From Pseudomonadota bacterium (GTDB taxonomy: Bacteria > Pseudomonadota > Gammaproteobacteria > Burkholderiales > Burkholderiaceae_C), in NCBI GenBank assembly GCA_021819435.1, contig JAKARB010000002.1, positions 62,001-126,000 of the forward strand: a stretch of 64,000 bases of DNA. Reading direction: 5' to 3'. Positions 44,311-52,966 of this stretch are shown piece by piece. How positions within the stretch are numbered: the first letter of the stretch is position 1; every line of letters starts with the position of its first letter. The position numbers were made by a program, and so were the translations under genes. The notes under the pieces were generated by a model. The model was given only the letters and a program-made list of their open reading frames with translations. It did no database searches and was not told where the DNA came from.

Positions 44311-45219
44311 CTAGTTTCCGGACACCCCCTCTTGGGTGATGCGAACGTGATCGACGAACGCGCGCAGCCCCGCCGACATCAGCTTGCGGCTGGGGTAGTA
44401 GAGCGAGAAGCCGGGCACACGCGGGCACCAGTCGTCGAGCACGCTCACGAGCCGGCCTGCCTGCAAGCCGGGCGCGGCTTGCTGCTCGTAGGTGTAGGCC
44501 AGCCCGACGCCCGCCTCGGCGGCCTGAACCATCAGCGCGAGGTCGTCGCTGGCCAGGGGGCCGTCGACCTCGACCTGCACGGCGTGCTGGCGTTTGATGA
44601 ATTCCCACTTGTAGTAGCTGCCGCTGGCAAAGCGGATGCGGATGCACGGGTGGTGCTGAAGGTCACGCGGGTGTTTGGGCCTGCCATGGCGGGCGATGTG
44701 ATCGGGTGATGCCACCACCACGAAGCGCTGTGCCGTGTCCAGGGGCACGGCAACCATGTCCTGCTGCAGGCTCTCACCGAAGCGCACGCCCGCGTCGAAA
44801 CCCTCGGCCACGATGTCGATGAAGCGGTCGTCGGCCACCACCTCGACGCGCATGCCGGGGTGGCGCAGCAGGAAGCTGCTCACCAGCGGCGGCAGCACCC
44901 ACTGGCAGGCGGGGCGCGGGGCGTTGATGCGCAGGGTGCCCATGGGGCTGTCGCGAAAGGCGTTGATGTCTTCCAGTGCGCTGGCGATGTCTTGCAGGGC
45001 CGGGGCTAGGCGGGACAGCAACTGCCGGCCCGCCTCGGTGGGCGCCACGCTGCGCGTCGTCCGGTGCAGCAGACGCAGGCCCAGCCGCTGCTCCAGACCC
45101 TTGATGGTGTGGCTCAAGGCTGAAGGGCTGACCCCCATTTCAACCGCCGCACGGCGGAAGCTGCCGAGCCGTGCCACGGCTGAGAACGCTTGCAAGTCTT
45201 GCAACGGCGGGGTGTTCAT
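44311..45219 (-). CDS. LysR family transcriptional regulator
   Basis: A 302-residue regulator from ATG 45219 (MNTPPLQDLQAFSAVARLGS). The winged HTH is FRRAAVEMGVSPSALSHTIKGLEQRLGLRLLHRTTR in parts, followed by a type 2 periplasmic-binding-like effector domain with LRINAPRPACQWVLPPL and GFDAGVRFGE. It is divergent from the SDR gene with 105 bp between, the classical layout in which the LysR protein controls its neighbour. An in-frame start 123 bases upstream would intrude into that promoter region and is rejected. Confidence 0.92.
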   Translation of the reverse strand: MNTPPLQDLQAFSAVARLGSFRRAAVEMGVSPSALSHTIKGLEQRLGLRLLHRTTRSVAPTEAGRQLLSRLAPALQDIASALEDINAFRDSPMGTLRINAPRPACQWVLPPLVSSFLLRHPGMRVEVVADDRFIDIVAEGFDAGVRFGESLQQDMVAVPLDTAQRFVVVASPDHIARHGRPKHPRDLQHHPCIRIRFASGSYYKWEFIKRQHAVQVEVDGPLASDDLALMVQAAEAGVGLAYTYEQQAAPGLQAGRLVSVLDDWCPRVPGFSLYYPSRKLMSAGLRAFVDHVRITQEGVSGN

Positions 45220-45324
45220 TGTTGAATCCTGCTCATCAGTCCAATGAATGATGAGTGGATTGTGTGATGAATCTGGCTTGTCTACGCTGTCGCTGAGTTC
45301 AACTTTTGCGCACAGGAGCCATCC

Positions 45325-46077
45325 ATGGACATGCAAGATCAAACTTTCTTCATCACCGGTGCCTCTTCCGGCATGGGCGCCGACACCGCGCGCCTGCTGG
45401 GTTCACGCGGTGCCAACGTCGTGCTGGCGGCGCGGCGCGAGTCGGCGTGCGCGGATGTGGCCCACGAGGTCGAGGCGGCGGGCGGTCGCGCACTGGTGCT
45501 GCGACTCGATGTTGACCAAGAGGACGATGTGCGGCGGGGCGTCGCGCAGGCGGTGGCCCATTTCGGGCGGCTCGACGGCGCTTTCAACAACGCCGGTTTG
45601 CTCGGCACCAGCCAGCCCTTCCATGAGATGGGGACGCAGGCCTTCGAGGCTGTGATGCGCACGAATGTGATGGGCGTTTTCTGGTCGATGAAGCACGAGA
45701 TCGCCGCCATGCTGAAAAGCGGTGGCGGCGCCATCGTCAACAATGCATCCGTCGTGGCGCGCGTCGGCTTCCCTGGCGTCGCGCATTACAACGCAAGCAA
45801 GCACGCCGTCATGGGCCTGACGCAGACTGCCGCGCTCGAGTATTTCAAGCAAGGCATCCGCGTCAACGCGGTGTTGCCCGGTCCGGTGGAGACGCCCATG
45901 GCATTGCAGGGTTTCGGCGGCCGAGAGAACCTGCATGCCATGTTGGTCAATTCACCAGCCGGGCGGCCGGGCCAGCCCCGCGAGGTGGCCGAGGTCGTGG
46001 CCTTCCTGTTGTCGCGGGCGGCGAGCTACGTGAGCGGACAAGGCTGGGAGGTCGACGGCGGCTACACGGTGCAGTGA
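45325..46077 (+). CDS. Short-chain dehydrogenase/reductase
   Basis: A 250-residue classical SDR oxidoreductase. The cofactor motif is ITGASSGMGADTARLLG (TGxxxGxG), NNAG is in DGAFNNAGLLG, and the catalytic residues are Ser in NNASVVARV and YxxxK in YNASKHAVMG. The end has PVETPM and VSGQGWEVDGGYTVQ. R in AARRESACAD suggests NADP preference. The substrate is unknown. It is likely regulated by the divergent LysR protein. Confidence 0.92.
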   Translation: MDMQDQTFFITGASSGMGADTARLLGSRGANVVLAARRESACADVAHEVEAAGGRALVLRLDVDQEDDVRRGVAQAVAHFGRLDGAFNNAGLLGTSQPFHEMGTQAFEAVMRTNVMGVFWSMKHEIAAMLKSGGGAIVNNASVVARVGFPGVAHYNASKHAVMGLTQTAALEYFKQGIRVNAVLPGPVETPMALQGFGGRENLHAMLVNSPAGRPGQPREVAEVVAFLLSRAASYVSGQGWEVDGGYTVQ

Positions 46078-46108
46078 CCGCGCGCTGACCCTCGGCCCCT
46101 CACACCGA

Positions 46109-46148
46109 TGTGGCCTTGCGGTGGCCCCGAGGGGACCGCAAGGCCACA
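46109..46148. terminator. Bidirectional terminator-like hairpin
   Basis: A perfect 14-bp stem (TGTGGCCTTGCGGT with ACCGCAAGGCCACA) encloses a 12-base loop that itself can pair as CCCC-GA-GGGG. It lies between the convergent SDR gene and the cysteine-repeat gene. There is no long T-run on either side. Confidence 0.65.
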
Positions 46149-46182
46149 GCGCGCCTTTCGGGTCGCTTCGGCTTCAAGCCTG

Positions 46183-46737
46183 TCAGTACATGTTGAAGCG
46201 TGCCTTGGCCGATGCCTGGCAGGCGTCCTTGGCGTTGCCGCTCATGGCGTCACAGCGCTCCTGGGCCACCTTGTAGTCGGCTTCGCGCTTCTTCTCGGCG
46301 GCGTCATCGCGAGCTTCCTTGATTTCCTGGCGAGCTTTCAGGTTGGCCATGGCCTTGTCACGGTCAGCCTTGGCCTGCTTCACGCAGACGTCCTTCTGGT
46401 TGCCTTGCACGTCGTCGCAACGTTCCTTGGCGATGTTGTAGCGCGCTTCGATGCCGGCCTTGACGGCGTCGTCCTTGTCGCTTTGCTTGCCGGTGTGTTG
46501 TGCCTTCAGGCGGGCCTGGGCCACCTTCTCGGCGCCCTTGGCTTCTTCCTGGCAGATGTCCTTGGCGTTGCCGCTCAGGCTGTCACAGGCTTTTTTCTCG
46601 CTGTCGTAGTGATGGTCGATGTCGTCCTTGGCGAGCTTGTAGACCTCGTTGCTGATCGGAGCTGGATCAGCGGCCTGGACCTGTTGCAGGAAGCCGAGGG
46701 CCAGGGCGATGGGCAGGAGGGCGATGTGTCGCTTCAT
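46183..46737 (-). CDS. Secreted protein with repeated cysteine-pair helical motif
   Basis: A 184-residue protein starting at ATG 46737 (MKRHIALLPIALALG), with a signal peptide ending VQAADP. The mature part is highly charged (Lys, Asp, Glu, Ala), probably all helical, and repeats one unit three times: CDSLSGNAKDICQEEAKGA, CDDVQGNQKDVCVKQAKAD and CDAMSGNAKDACQASAKAR. Each has cysteines ten residues apart, suggesting a helical hairpin locked by a disulphide. I recall similar unannotated proteins in Burkholderiales; no function is known. Confidence 0.75.
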   Translation of the reverse strand: MKRHIALLPIALALGFLQQVQAADPAPISNEVYKLAKDDIDHHYDSEKKACDSLSGNAKDICQEEAKGAEKVAQARLKAQHTGKQSDKDDAVKAGIEARYNIAKERCDDVQGNQKDVCVKQAKADRDKAMANLKARQEIKEARDDAAEKKREADYKVAQERCDAMSGNAKDACQASAKARFNMY

Positions 46738-46868
46738 GGGGGGTTCCTCTGTTGTGATGAACGGCGGGTGACTCCGCACCCGTGTGACCTGGTGGCCACG
46801 GGCTCACTGTGCCCACCGCTCAATGGGAATGAAGCAAGACAAGGCCGTGCCTGTTTGTCAGCGAAGAC

Positions 46869-47321
46869 CTACGCGTCCGGGGACGCAGGCTTGGCCAGCA
46901 CGTCGCGGGCCTGGAGCACGCGCCCGTCTTCCGATCGCACCTGCATCGCCGCGATGGGCTGGCCCCGCTCGCGGTCGACGATGTTCACCGGCGGGCCACC
47001 GGGGACGGGGGCGTGGCGGTCCCCCCATTGCAGTAGCGCGACGATGATGGGGAACAGGTCGCGCCCCTTGTCGGTGAGCCGATAGTCGAGCACACGGCCG
47101 TTTTCGCTCTCGGACACCGCGCGCAGGATGCCGTGCCCCACCAGGCCCTGCAGCCGCGCGCTCAGCACATTGGGCGCGATGCCCAGGTGCGCCTGGAACT
47201 CGCCGAAGCGGCGGGTGCCGAAAAAAGCCTCGCGGATGATGAGCAGCGTCCACCAGTCACCCACCTGCTCGAGGGTGCGGGCGATGGAACAGTTCATGTC
47301 CGAAAAAGAGGTGCGTCGCAT
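46869..47321 (-). CDS. HxlR family transcriptional regulator
   Basis: A 150-residue MarR-like winged-helix regulator of the HxlR/DUF24 group. The N-terminus has CSIARTLEQVGDWWTLLIIREAFFG with the Cys near the start that in several members senses electrophiles or oxidants. The recognition region is FGEFQAHLGIAPNVLSARLQ, followed by the wing VLDYRLTDKGRDLFP. A C-terminal extension after residue 100 is longer than in minimal members. It is divergent from the hydrolase gene, with a perfect inverted repeat in between. Confidence 0.9.
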   Translation of the reverse strand: MRRTSFSDMNCSIARTLEQVGDWWTLLIIREAFFGTRRFGEFQAHLGIAPNVLSARLQGLVGHGILRAVSESENGRVLDYRLTDKGRDLFPIIVALLQWGDRHAPVPGGPPVNIVDRERGQPIAAMQVRSEDGRVLQARDVLAKPASPDA

Positions 47322-47333
47322 GATGGAGATCAG

Positions 47334-47356
47334 TTTACTTGCTTCATGCAAGTAAA
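47334..47356. promoter_or_regulatory. Probable HxlR operator
   Basis: A perfect inverted repeat of 9-bp arms, TTTACTTGC and GCAAGTAAA, with a 5-bp spacer, lies in the 88 bp between the divergent HxlR and hydrolase genes. It starts 13 bp from the regulator's ATG. A further half-site-like CAAGCAAG lies near 47386. Confidence 0.75.
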
Positions 47357-47409
47357 GCGAGTAGGCTGCCCAACTACTTTCATCAAGCAAGCAGTTCGGA
47401 AAGGCTCCC

Positions 47410-48186
47410 ATGTCTGACATCGCGCTCTTCGTCCACTCCACTGGGGTGGGGCCGTTCATGTGGAACAAGCTGCTGGCGGATCTGCCGGCTGGCCTCACCC
47501 CGGTGACGCCCAGCAACCGTGGCTATGCCCAAGCGGATCTGCTCGCGCGTGGCACGAAGGTGACCCTGGCCGACGAGGTGGCGCACCTGAAGGCGCAGAT
47601 CCCCACCGGCACGACGGGCGTGCACTTGGGCGGGCATTCCTACGGCGGGCTGGCAGCGATGACGCTGGCGCTCGACCCCGAGGTGCCGGTGAAGTCGATC
47701 TGGTTGTACGAGCCGGTGCTGTTCGGCGCCTTGCGCCCGCTGGTCGATGAGCTGCCCGAAGACGCGGCGCAGCAGGTGCGCGAGTTCACCGAGCAGCCTG
47801 AGCGCTTCCTCGACGCTGGCACGGGCGGGCAGGATGCCTGGCTGGAGAACTTCGTCGACTACTGGAACCACCCGGGCATGTGGGCCTCGATGCCCGACAA
47901 GGCCAAGGACATGGCCCGCGTGGTGGGCTGGAAGATGTTCCAGGAGGTGCGCATGGTGTTCGAAGAGCCGCAGCCCTTCGAGGCCTACCGCTTCCAGGTG
48001 CCGCTGACCCTGGTCAAGGGCGAGCGCACCCAGCCGCCCGCGCGCGAGATGATGCGGCGACTGGCGGCGGTCAACCCGCATGCACACGTGGAGGTGTTGC
48101 AGGGGCTCGGGCACATGGGCCTGGTGGGGGCTCCTGCCAGCGTGCTGCCATCGCTGCAGCGGCACTGGGCGCGCGTGCTGGGCTGA
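47410..48186 (+). CDS. Alpha/beta hydrolase
   Basis: A 258-residue alpha/beta-fold hydrolase. The nucleophile elbow is LGGHSYGGLAAM (G-x-S-x-G), and the likely catalytic His is in LQGLGHMGLVG near the C-terminus. An oxyanion-type FVHSTGVGPFMW near the start fits. The substrate (ester or lactone) is unknown. Its position opposite the HxlR gene and operator suggests induction by the compound that the regulator senses. Confidence 0.87.
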   Translation: MSDIALFVHSTGVGPFMWNKLLADLPAGLTPVTPSNRGYAQADLLARGTKVTLADEVAHLKAQIPTGTTGVHLGGHSYGGLAAMTLALDPEVPVKSIWLYEPVLFGALRPLVDELPEDAAQQVREFTEQPERFLDAGTGGQDAWLENFVDYWNHPGMWASMPDKAKDMARVVGWKMFQEVRMVFEEPQPFEAYRFQVPLTLVKGERTQPPAREMMRRLAAVNPHAHVEVLQGLGHMGLVGAPASVLPSLQRHWARVLG

Positions 48187-48262
48187 GCTGGTGGCCACCT
48201 GCCCGGGATGGGCATGACCTGTGCTGGGGAACGCCCCGCCCGGTCCTTTCTTGCCCCACCTG

Positions 48263-49759
48263 TCAGGCCTGATCGCCGCCGGTAGCGGCCTTGGCGGCTT
48301 TCTTCGCTGGAGCCTTGCCAGGAGCTTTGGCCGTTTTGCGAGCGGGTTTGGGCTCGGCTTTTTCGGTCGCCTTCTCGGTGGCTTGGGCCGCTGTCTTGCG
48401 CAGCGAGGTCTTGCGGGCCGCCTTCTTTGCGGCCGGGGCTTCTGCCGAGGCGGACACCGGGGCAGACCCAGCGGCGGGCACCGCAGCTTCATGGCCGCTG
48501 TCGGGTTGTGCCTTGCGGGGCGCCGGGGCGTCGCTGGTCACAGCGGCTTCGCTGGGCACGCGCTCGGTCGGGTTGCGCGGATCGCCTCGGGTGTCATTGC
48601 GGCTCTCGTTGCGGCTTTCGGCGCGAGCCTCACCTCGGCCACGGCTTCGGTCGTCGCCTCGGTGGTCTCCACGGCCTTCACCCTTGTTGCGCCCACGGCC
48701 ACCGCGGCTGCGGCGACGGCCCCGTCCTTCGTCCGCGGAGGCGGCATCTGGTGCGCCTGTTTCGCCCGCGTGCGCGTCGTCAGCTTCGCCCTCCTCGGCG
48801 TCGGTGACCACGCTCACCGCCGGGTAGCCGGCTTCCTGGTCTTCCATCACACGTGTTTCCAGGTCCTGTTCGACGACCTGTGCCTCGGCTTGAGCAGCCG
48901 CGTCGGCGCGAGCCCGAGCAGGTGCACTCGGCACCCCGCTGCCACGCGCCACCCAGGTGCCCGACTTCTCATCGCGGCCGAACTCCAGCAGCCCGCGCGC
49001 CAGCGCTTCTTCGAGCAGGTTGCCGAAGGTGCGGAAGCCGTAGTAGTTCTCGTTGAAGCCGGGGTTGCGGCGCTTGATGGCTTCCTTGAGCACAGAGGCC
49101 CAGATGCGGCCGCCATCGTCGCGGTCGGTGACGAGGGCCTCGTAGGTCTCGGCGGCCATCTCGATGGCCTTGGCGCGGCGCGTGTCCATCTCTTCGCGGC
49201 GGCGCTTTTCTTCCTCGGGGCTGCGGCGGGTGTTGCCGTTGCCATCGCGGCCGCCTTGCGCGGCGGTGCCAGGGCGGCGGGGCGTGCCGCGCACCAGGTC
49301 GTCGTAGTAGATGAACTCGTCGCAGTTGGCGATCAGCAGGTCGGAGGTCGATTGCTTCACGCCCACGCCGATGACGTGCTTGGCGTTTTCGCGCAACTTG
49401 GAGACGAGTGGCGAGAAGTCAGAATCGCCCGAGATGATCACGAAGGTGTTGACGTGGGCCTTGGTGTAGCAGAGGTCGAGCGCGTCGACCACCAGGCGGA
49501 TGTCTGCCGAGTTCTTGCCTGACTGGCGTACGTGCGGAATCTCGATGAGCTCGAAGTTGGCCTCGTGCATGGGCGCCTTGAAGCCTTTGTAGCGCTCCCA
49601 GTCGCAGTAGGCTTTCTTGACGACGATGCTGCCCTTGAGCAGCAGGCGTTCGAGCACGCGCTTGATGTCGAACTTCTCGTAGTTGGCGTCGCGCACGCCG
49701 AGAGCGACGTTCTCGAAGTCGCAGAACAGCGCCATGCTGATGTGGTCGTGTTGGGGCAT
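48263..49759 (-). CDS. NYN domain-OST-HTH protein with basic disordered tail
   Basis: A 498-residue protein from ATG 49759. Residues 1-160 form a LabA/DUF88 NYN (PIN-like) nuclease domain, with acids in LFCDFENVALG (Asp14), NSADIRLVVDAL (Asp86) and ISGDSDFSPL (Asp112, Asp114). Residues 210-295 resemble an OST-HTH/LOTUS RNA-binding domain (ASVLKEAIKRRNPGFNENYYGFRTFGNLLEEA in parts). The remainder is disordered: an RG/RGR-rich part, then a histone H1-like Lys/Ala/Pro tail (KKAARKTSLRKTAAQ). It probably acts on RNA. Start sites further upstream are not supported. Confidence 0.87.
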   Translation of the reverse strand: MPQHDHISMALFCDFENVALGVRDANYEKFDIKRVLERLLLKGSIVVKKAYCDWERYKGFKAPMHEANFELIEIPHVRQSGKNSADIRLVVDALDLCYTKAHVNTFVIISGDSDFSPLVSKLRENAKHVIGVGVKQSTSDLLIANCDEFIYYDDLVRGTPRRPGTAAQGGRDGNGNTRRSPEEEKRRREEMDTRRAKAIEMAAETYEALVTDRDDGGRIWASVLKEAIKRRNPGFNENYYGFRTFGNLLEEALARGLLEFGRDEKSGTWVARGSGVPSAPARARADAAAQAEAQVVEQDLETRVMEDQEAGYPAVSVVTDAEEGEADDAHAGETGAPDAASADEGRGRRRSRGGRGRNKGEGRGDHRGDDRSRGRGEARAESRNESRNDTRGDPRNPTERVPSEAAVTSDAPAPRKAQPDSGHEAAVPAAGSAPVSASAEAPAAKKAARKTSLRKTAAQATEKATEKAEPKPARKTAKAPGKAPAKKAAKAATGGDQA

Positions 49760-49803
49760 GGTGTCTCTTTTCTTGTTGTGTTGGGGATGGGGGAGGGCGC
49801 GGG

Positions 49804-51867
49804 TCAGAGCAGACCGGCGTCCCGCAGGTAGGCGCTGGGGCGGCTTGCATCGCACAGGATGGTCAGGCGCCGCCGTGCGCGGGTCATCGCGACGTAGAGC
49901 AGGTTGCGATTGTCCACCGAGTGGCCGCCGAGGGCGAATTCACCCTTGTTCAGACCGGGCAGGATGACGTGGTCGAACTCCAGGCCCTTGGCCGCCTCGA
50001 TGCTTGACAGCAGCAGGGCGTGCTTCTTGGGCATGCCGTGCTGGCGCATTTCGCGCTCGTTCATCGCGCGGAAGAACGAGGTGAGGTGGTCGTAGCCTGA
50101 GGCCGACTGGATCAGGCCTTCGAGGTTGCCCACCACCTGGCCGATGTCCTGCTGGCGCACCATCATGCGGGCCGCCAGGCGTTGGGGCTGAAGCACGCGC
50201 ACGAAGCGGCGCTGCCATGTGTCGGGGTCGTCGCTGTCGATCACGTCGAGCGCGTCTTCGAGCAGAGGCCGCACGGCATCGGGCGCGTTGCGCAGCACCT
50301 GGTTGTTCAGGAAGTCGGGGGCGAGCGTGGGGTCGTCGCACACCGCCTTGATGGCTTGCTTCTCCAGCTTGTCGAGCAGGGCGGTGTCCTCGGCCTGTTC
50401 GGGGCTGAGGTCACCCGTGTCGACGTGCGAGCCGGCGAAGCGCAGCAGCGCGCGCAGCACGGCTTCGCGGGTCTCCGTGCGTTCGATCAGGCCGAGCGCG
50501 TTGCGGGCGCAGGCATGCAGGCCGCGCACGAAGAGCACCTCGGGGCGCTGCAAGTAGGGCAGGAAACCGTGGGTGCGGTGGTCGATGCCGTGGTCAAGCA
50601 GCAGGTTCTCCAGCGCCACCGACTGATGCGGCTGGCGCAGCAGGATGGCGATGGCCGACAGCGGCGCCTTGGCCTCCAAGCCGATGCGTTCGGTGATGAG
50701 CCGGCGCACTTGGAAGCGCAGCTCGGCCGGGTCGGTGGTGCGGATGAGTTCGACCTCGGTGTCGGCCATTCCAGAGGGGCGTTGCGCCATGCAAGGCTTT
50801 TGCGCCAGCTTGCCGACGGCGTCGGCCAGGCGTTGGCCAAAGCGCCAGGTGGTGCTCAAGGGCATGCGGGTCGCCGGCGTCACCTCGCGGTCGAAGGCCT
50901 CGCCCATGAAACGCGCATCGGCGCCCGCGAGGGCGTGGATCACCTGGTCGCGGTCGCCCACGCCCACGAAGCCCGCGCGGTTGCGCGCCATCACTTCGCG
51001 CAGCACCGTGAACATGGCGCGGTTGGTGTCGTGCATTTCGTCCACGAGGACGAGGTGCAGGCCCATGGCCAGCGGGTGTTCGCCATCGGCACCCACGCCG
51101 ATCCAGGCGTCTTCGTCGCTCAGCAGGCGGGCGAGGTCGTAGGTGGCATCGTGCTCGGCGCGGAAGACCGGGTGGTCGGGGTGGCCGCCTCGGCGGATGT
51201 GCTCGTAGGCATGGAAGATTTTCAGCGTGGCGTACTCGCGGCCGAGATCGGTTGCGAGCTTCGGCGTGAGCACGCGGTCGGCGGCTTCCGCCTGCCACTG
51301 CATCGTCCCCTTGAGGTGCAGGAATTCGCTGAGCAGGCCCTCGACGCTGGCCTCGTGGCGACCATCGAAGGTGAACTCATCGGGGTGGCGTTCGTCGGCG
51401 TTGTGCAGCACGCGGTCGATGGCCGCGAGCACGTGCGGGCGCAGCAGCTCGGCGCGATCCAGCATGGGCACGGCGGCGCCTTCGATGGCCAGCAGGCGCT
51501 CGGCGCAGAAGGCGTCGAAGGTCTGCACGCACACCTGGCGGCGCACCTCGGCGGCCAGGCCGATGCGGGCCATGGCGTCGTTGAAGGCCTGCACGGCGGC
51601 GGGTGTGTAGGTGAGCACGCGCACGCGCCGTGGGTCGGCGCCCCGCAGCAAAGCCTGGGCCAGGCGCAGGGCCAGCGTGGTGGTCTTGGCCGCGCCGGCG
51701 TTGGCTTCGATGACGATGTGCGGCTTGCGCGCCAACTGGATGGCGCGCTGCTCGGCCGTGGGCGTGATGCCTTTGGGATTGAAAACGCTTTCAGCCTCGA
51801 CGGCAACGGACGCCGCAGGCATGGTGCGGGCGTTGGGTGGCAGCAGGGGCGCGCGTGGCGGGCTCAT
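49804..51867 (-). CDS. UvrD/Rep-like superfamily I helicase
   Basis: A 687-residue ATP-dependent helicase-like protein. Motif I is EANAGAAKTTTLALRLA with Lys61, in which the usual Gly before the Lys is Ala. Motif II is LVLVDEMHDTNRAMF, motif III lies around VGVGDRDQVIHALAGAD, and the C-terminal motifs include AAKGLEFDHVILPG and LLYVAMTRARRRLTIL. The last two are strong UvrD family markers. It ends about 45 bp before the NYN gene and is in line with it. The cellular role (repair or other) is unknown. Confidence 0.85.
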   Translation of the reverse strand: MSPPRAPLLPPNARTMPAASVAVEAESVFNPKGITPTAEQRAIQLARKPHIVIEANAGAAKTTTLALRLAQALLRGADPRRVRVLTYTPAAVQAFNDAMARIGLAAEVRRQVCVQTFDAFCAERLLAIEGAAVPMLDRAELLRPHVLAAIDRVLHNADERHPDEFTFDGRHEASVEGLLSEFLHLKGTMQWQAEAADRVLTPKLATDLGREYATLKIFHAYEHIRRGGHPDHPVFRAEHDATYDLARLLSDEDAWIGVGADGEHPLAMGLHLVLVDEMHDTNRAMFTVLREVMARNRAGFVGVGDRDQVIHALAGADARFMGEAFDREVTPATRMPLSTTWRFGQRLADAVGKLAQKPCMAQRPSGMADTEVELIRTTDPAELRFQVRRLITERIGLEAKAPLSAIAILLRQPHQSVALENLLLDHGIDHRTHGFLPYLQRPEVLFVRGLHACARNALGLIERTETREAVLRALLRFAGSHVDTGDLSPEQAEDTALLDKLEKQAIKAVCDDPTLAPDFLNNQVLRNAPDAVRPLLEDALDVIDSDDPDTWQRRFVRVLQPQRLAARMMVRQQDIGQVVGNLEGLIQSASGYDHLTSFFRAMNEREMRQHGMPKKHALLLSSIEAAKGLEFDHVILPGLNKGEFALGGHSVDNRNLLYVAMTRARRRLTILCDASRPSAYLRDAGLL

Positions 51868-51891
51868 CTCGGTGGGTGACTGGCGCTCGGC

Positions 51892-52863
51892 TCAGTCTTC
51901 GAGGTCGGTGTCGTCATCGGGCTGGGCGTCGCGCGTGCCGCGTTTGGCGGCTTTCTGGCGGGCCAGTTTCTTGCGCTGGCGTTCCGCCTCGGCGGCATCG
52001 GCCTCGGCACACCAGGCCTCGAATTGCGCGGGTGTCTCCAGCGTGATGCGGCCCAGGATGGACGAGCGGAAATCGTTGATCAGCACCTCGGCGGCCTTCT
52101 GCATGTTGACGCGGCCACCGCTCATCACGGCGCCGCGCTTGCGGCCGATCTCGGTAAGCAGCGCGTCGTCGTGCAGGGCCGGGATGGCGTCGACGTCATC
52201 GAGCTTGTAGCGGGCCGCCAGCAGCTGAGGGTAGGGGCCCTTGAGGCTGTTGGCCAACTCCAGCGCGACCTCTTCTTCGTCGTAGGCGTTGCGGCCGACG
52301 GCGCCGCTGGCCGCGAGGTGGTAGCCGCTCTTCTCGACGTGGATCTTGGGCCAGAGCATGCCAGGCGTGTCGAACAGGTAGAAGTCGCTGGCCAGGTTGA
52401 TGCGCTGCTCGATGCGGGTCACGCCCGCCTCGTCGCCCGTCTTGGCGGCCTTCTTGCCCACCAGGGTGTTGAGCAGGGTGGACTTGCCCACGTTGGGGAT
52501 GCCGCAGATCAGCACGCGCAGGGGCTTGTCCATGCCGCCCCGGTTGGGGGCCAGTTCGCGGCAGGCCTGGATGAGGCGCTGGGTCGGGGCGCGTTCACCC
52601 GCATCGAGCGAGATGGCGCCGGTGCCGCTCTGCGCGCGGTACCAGGCCAGCCAGGCTTCGGTTTGAACCGGGTCGGCCAGGTCCTGCTTGTTGAGCACCT
52701 TGAGCTTGCGGCGGGCGCCGGTGATGGCGGCCAGCATGGGGTTGGCGCTGGAGCCGGGCAGGCGTGCATCGAGCAGCTCGATGACGACATCGATGTCCTT
52801 GATGCGTTCGAGGATGGCTTTCTTGGTCACGTTCATGTGACCGGGGAACCATTGGATGGCCAT
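51892..52863 (-). CDS. ylqF: YlqF/RbgA-type circularly permuted GTPase
   Basis: A 323-residue ribosome-assembly GTPase. The G-motifs occur in permuted order: G4 NKQD at 58-61, G1 GIPNVGKST at 121-129, and G3 DTPG at 165-168. The start IQWFPGHMNVTKKAI is characteristic. In Bacillus RbgA acts in 50S subunit maturation. The C-terminus is a charged Lys/Arg then Asp-rich tail. It ends 25 bp before the helicase start on the same strand. Confidence 0.93.
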   Translation of the reverse strand: MAIQWFPGHMNVTKKAILERIKDIDVVIELLDARLPGSSANPMLAAITGARRKLKVLNKQDLADPVQTEAWLAWYRAQSGTGAISLDAGERAPTQRLIQACRELAPNRGGMDKPLRVLICGIPNVGKSTLLNTLVGKKAAKTGDEAGVTRIEQRINLASDFYLFDTPGMLWPKIHVEKSGYHLAASGAVGRNAYDEEEVALELANSLKGPYPQLLAARYKLDDVDAIPALHDDALLTEIGRKRGAVMSGGRVNMQKAAEVLINDFRSSILGRITLETPAQFEAWCAEADAAEAERQRKKLARQKAAKRGTRDAQPDDDTDLED

Positions 52864-52966
52864 CGGGCGGGGCTTTCAGTGCTCGGGCGGGTGTGCGGAT
52901 GGTCCGGGTGTGCCGGTTTGCAAAAAGGCGGGGCTGGCGCGATGCCTGGCCGGCGCGGGAGGCGGC

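Noticed and set aside
50182-51879. A 565-codon plus-strand frame opposite the helicase gene
   Set aside because: Antisense to UvrD motifs; product without recognisable domains.
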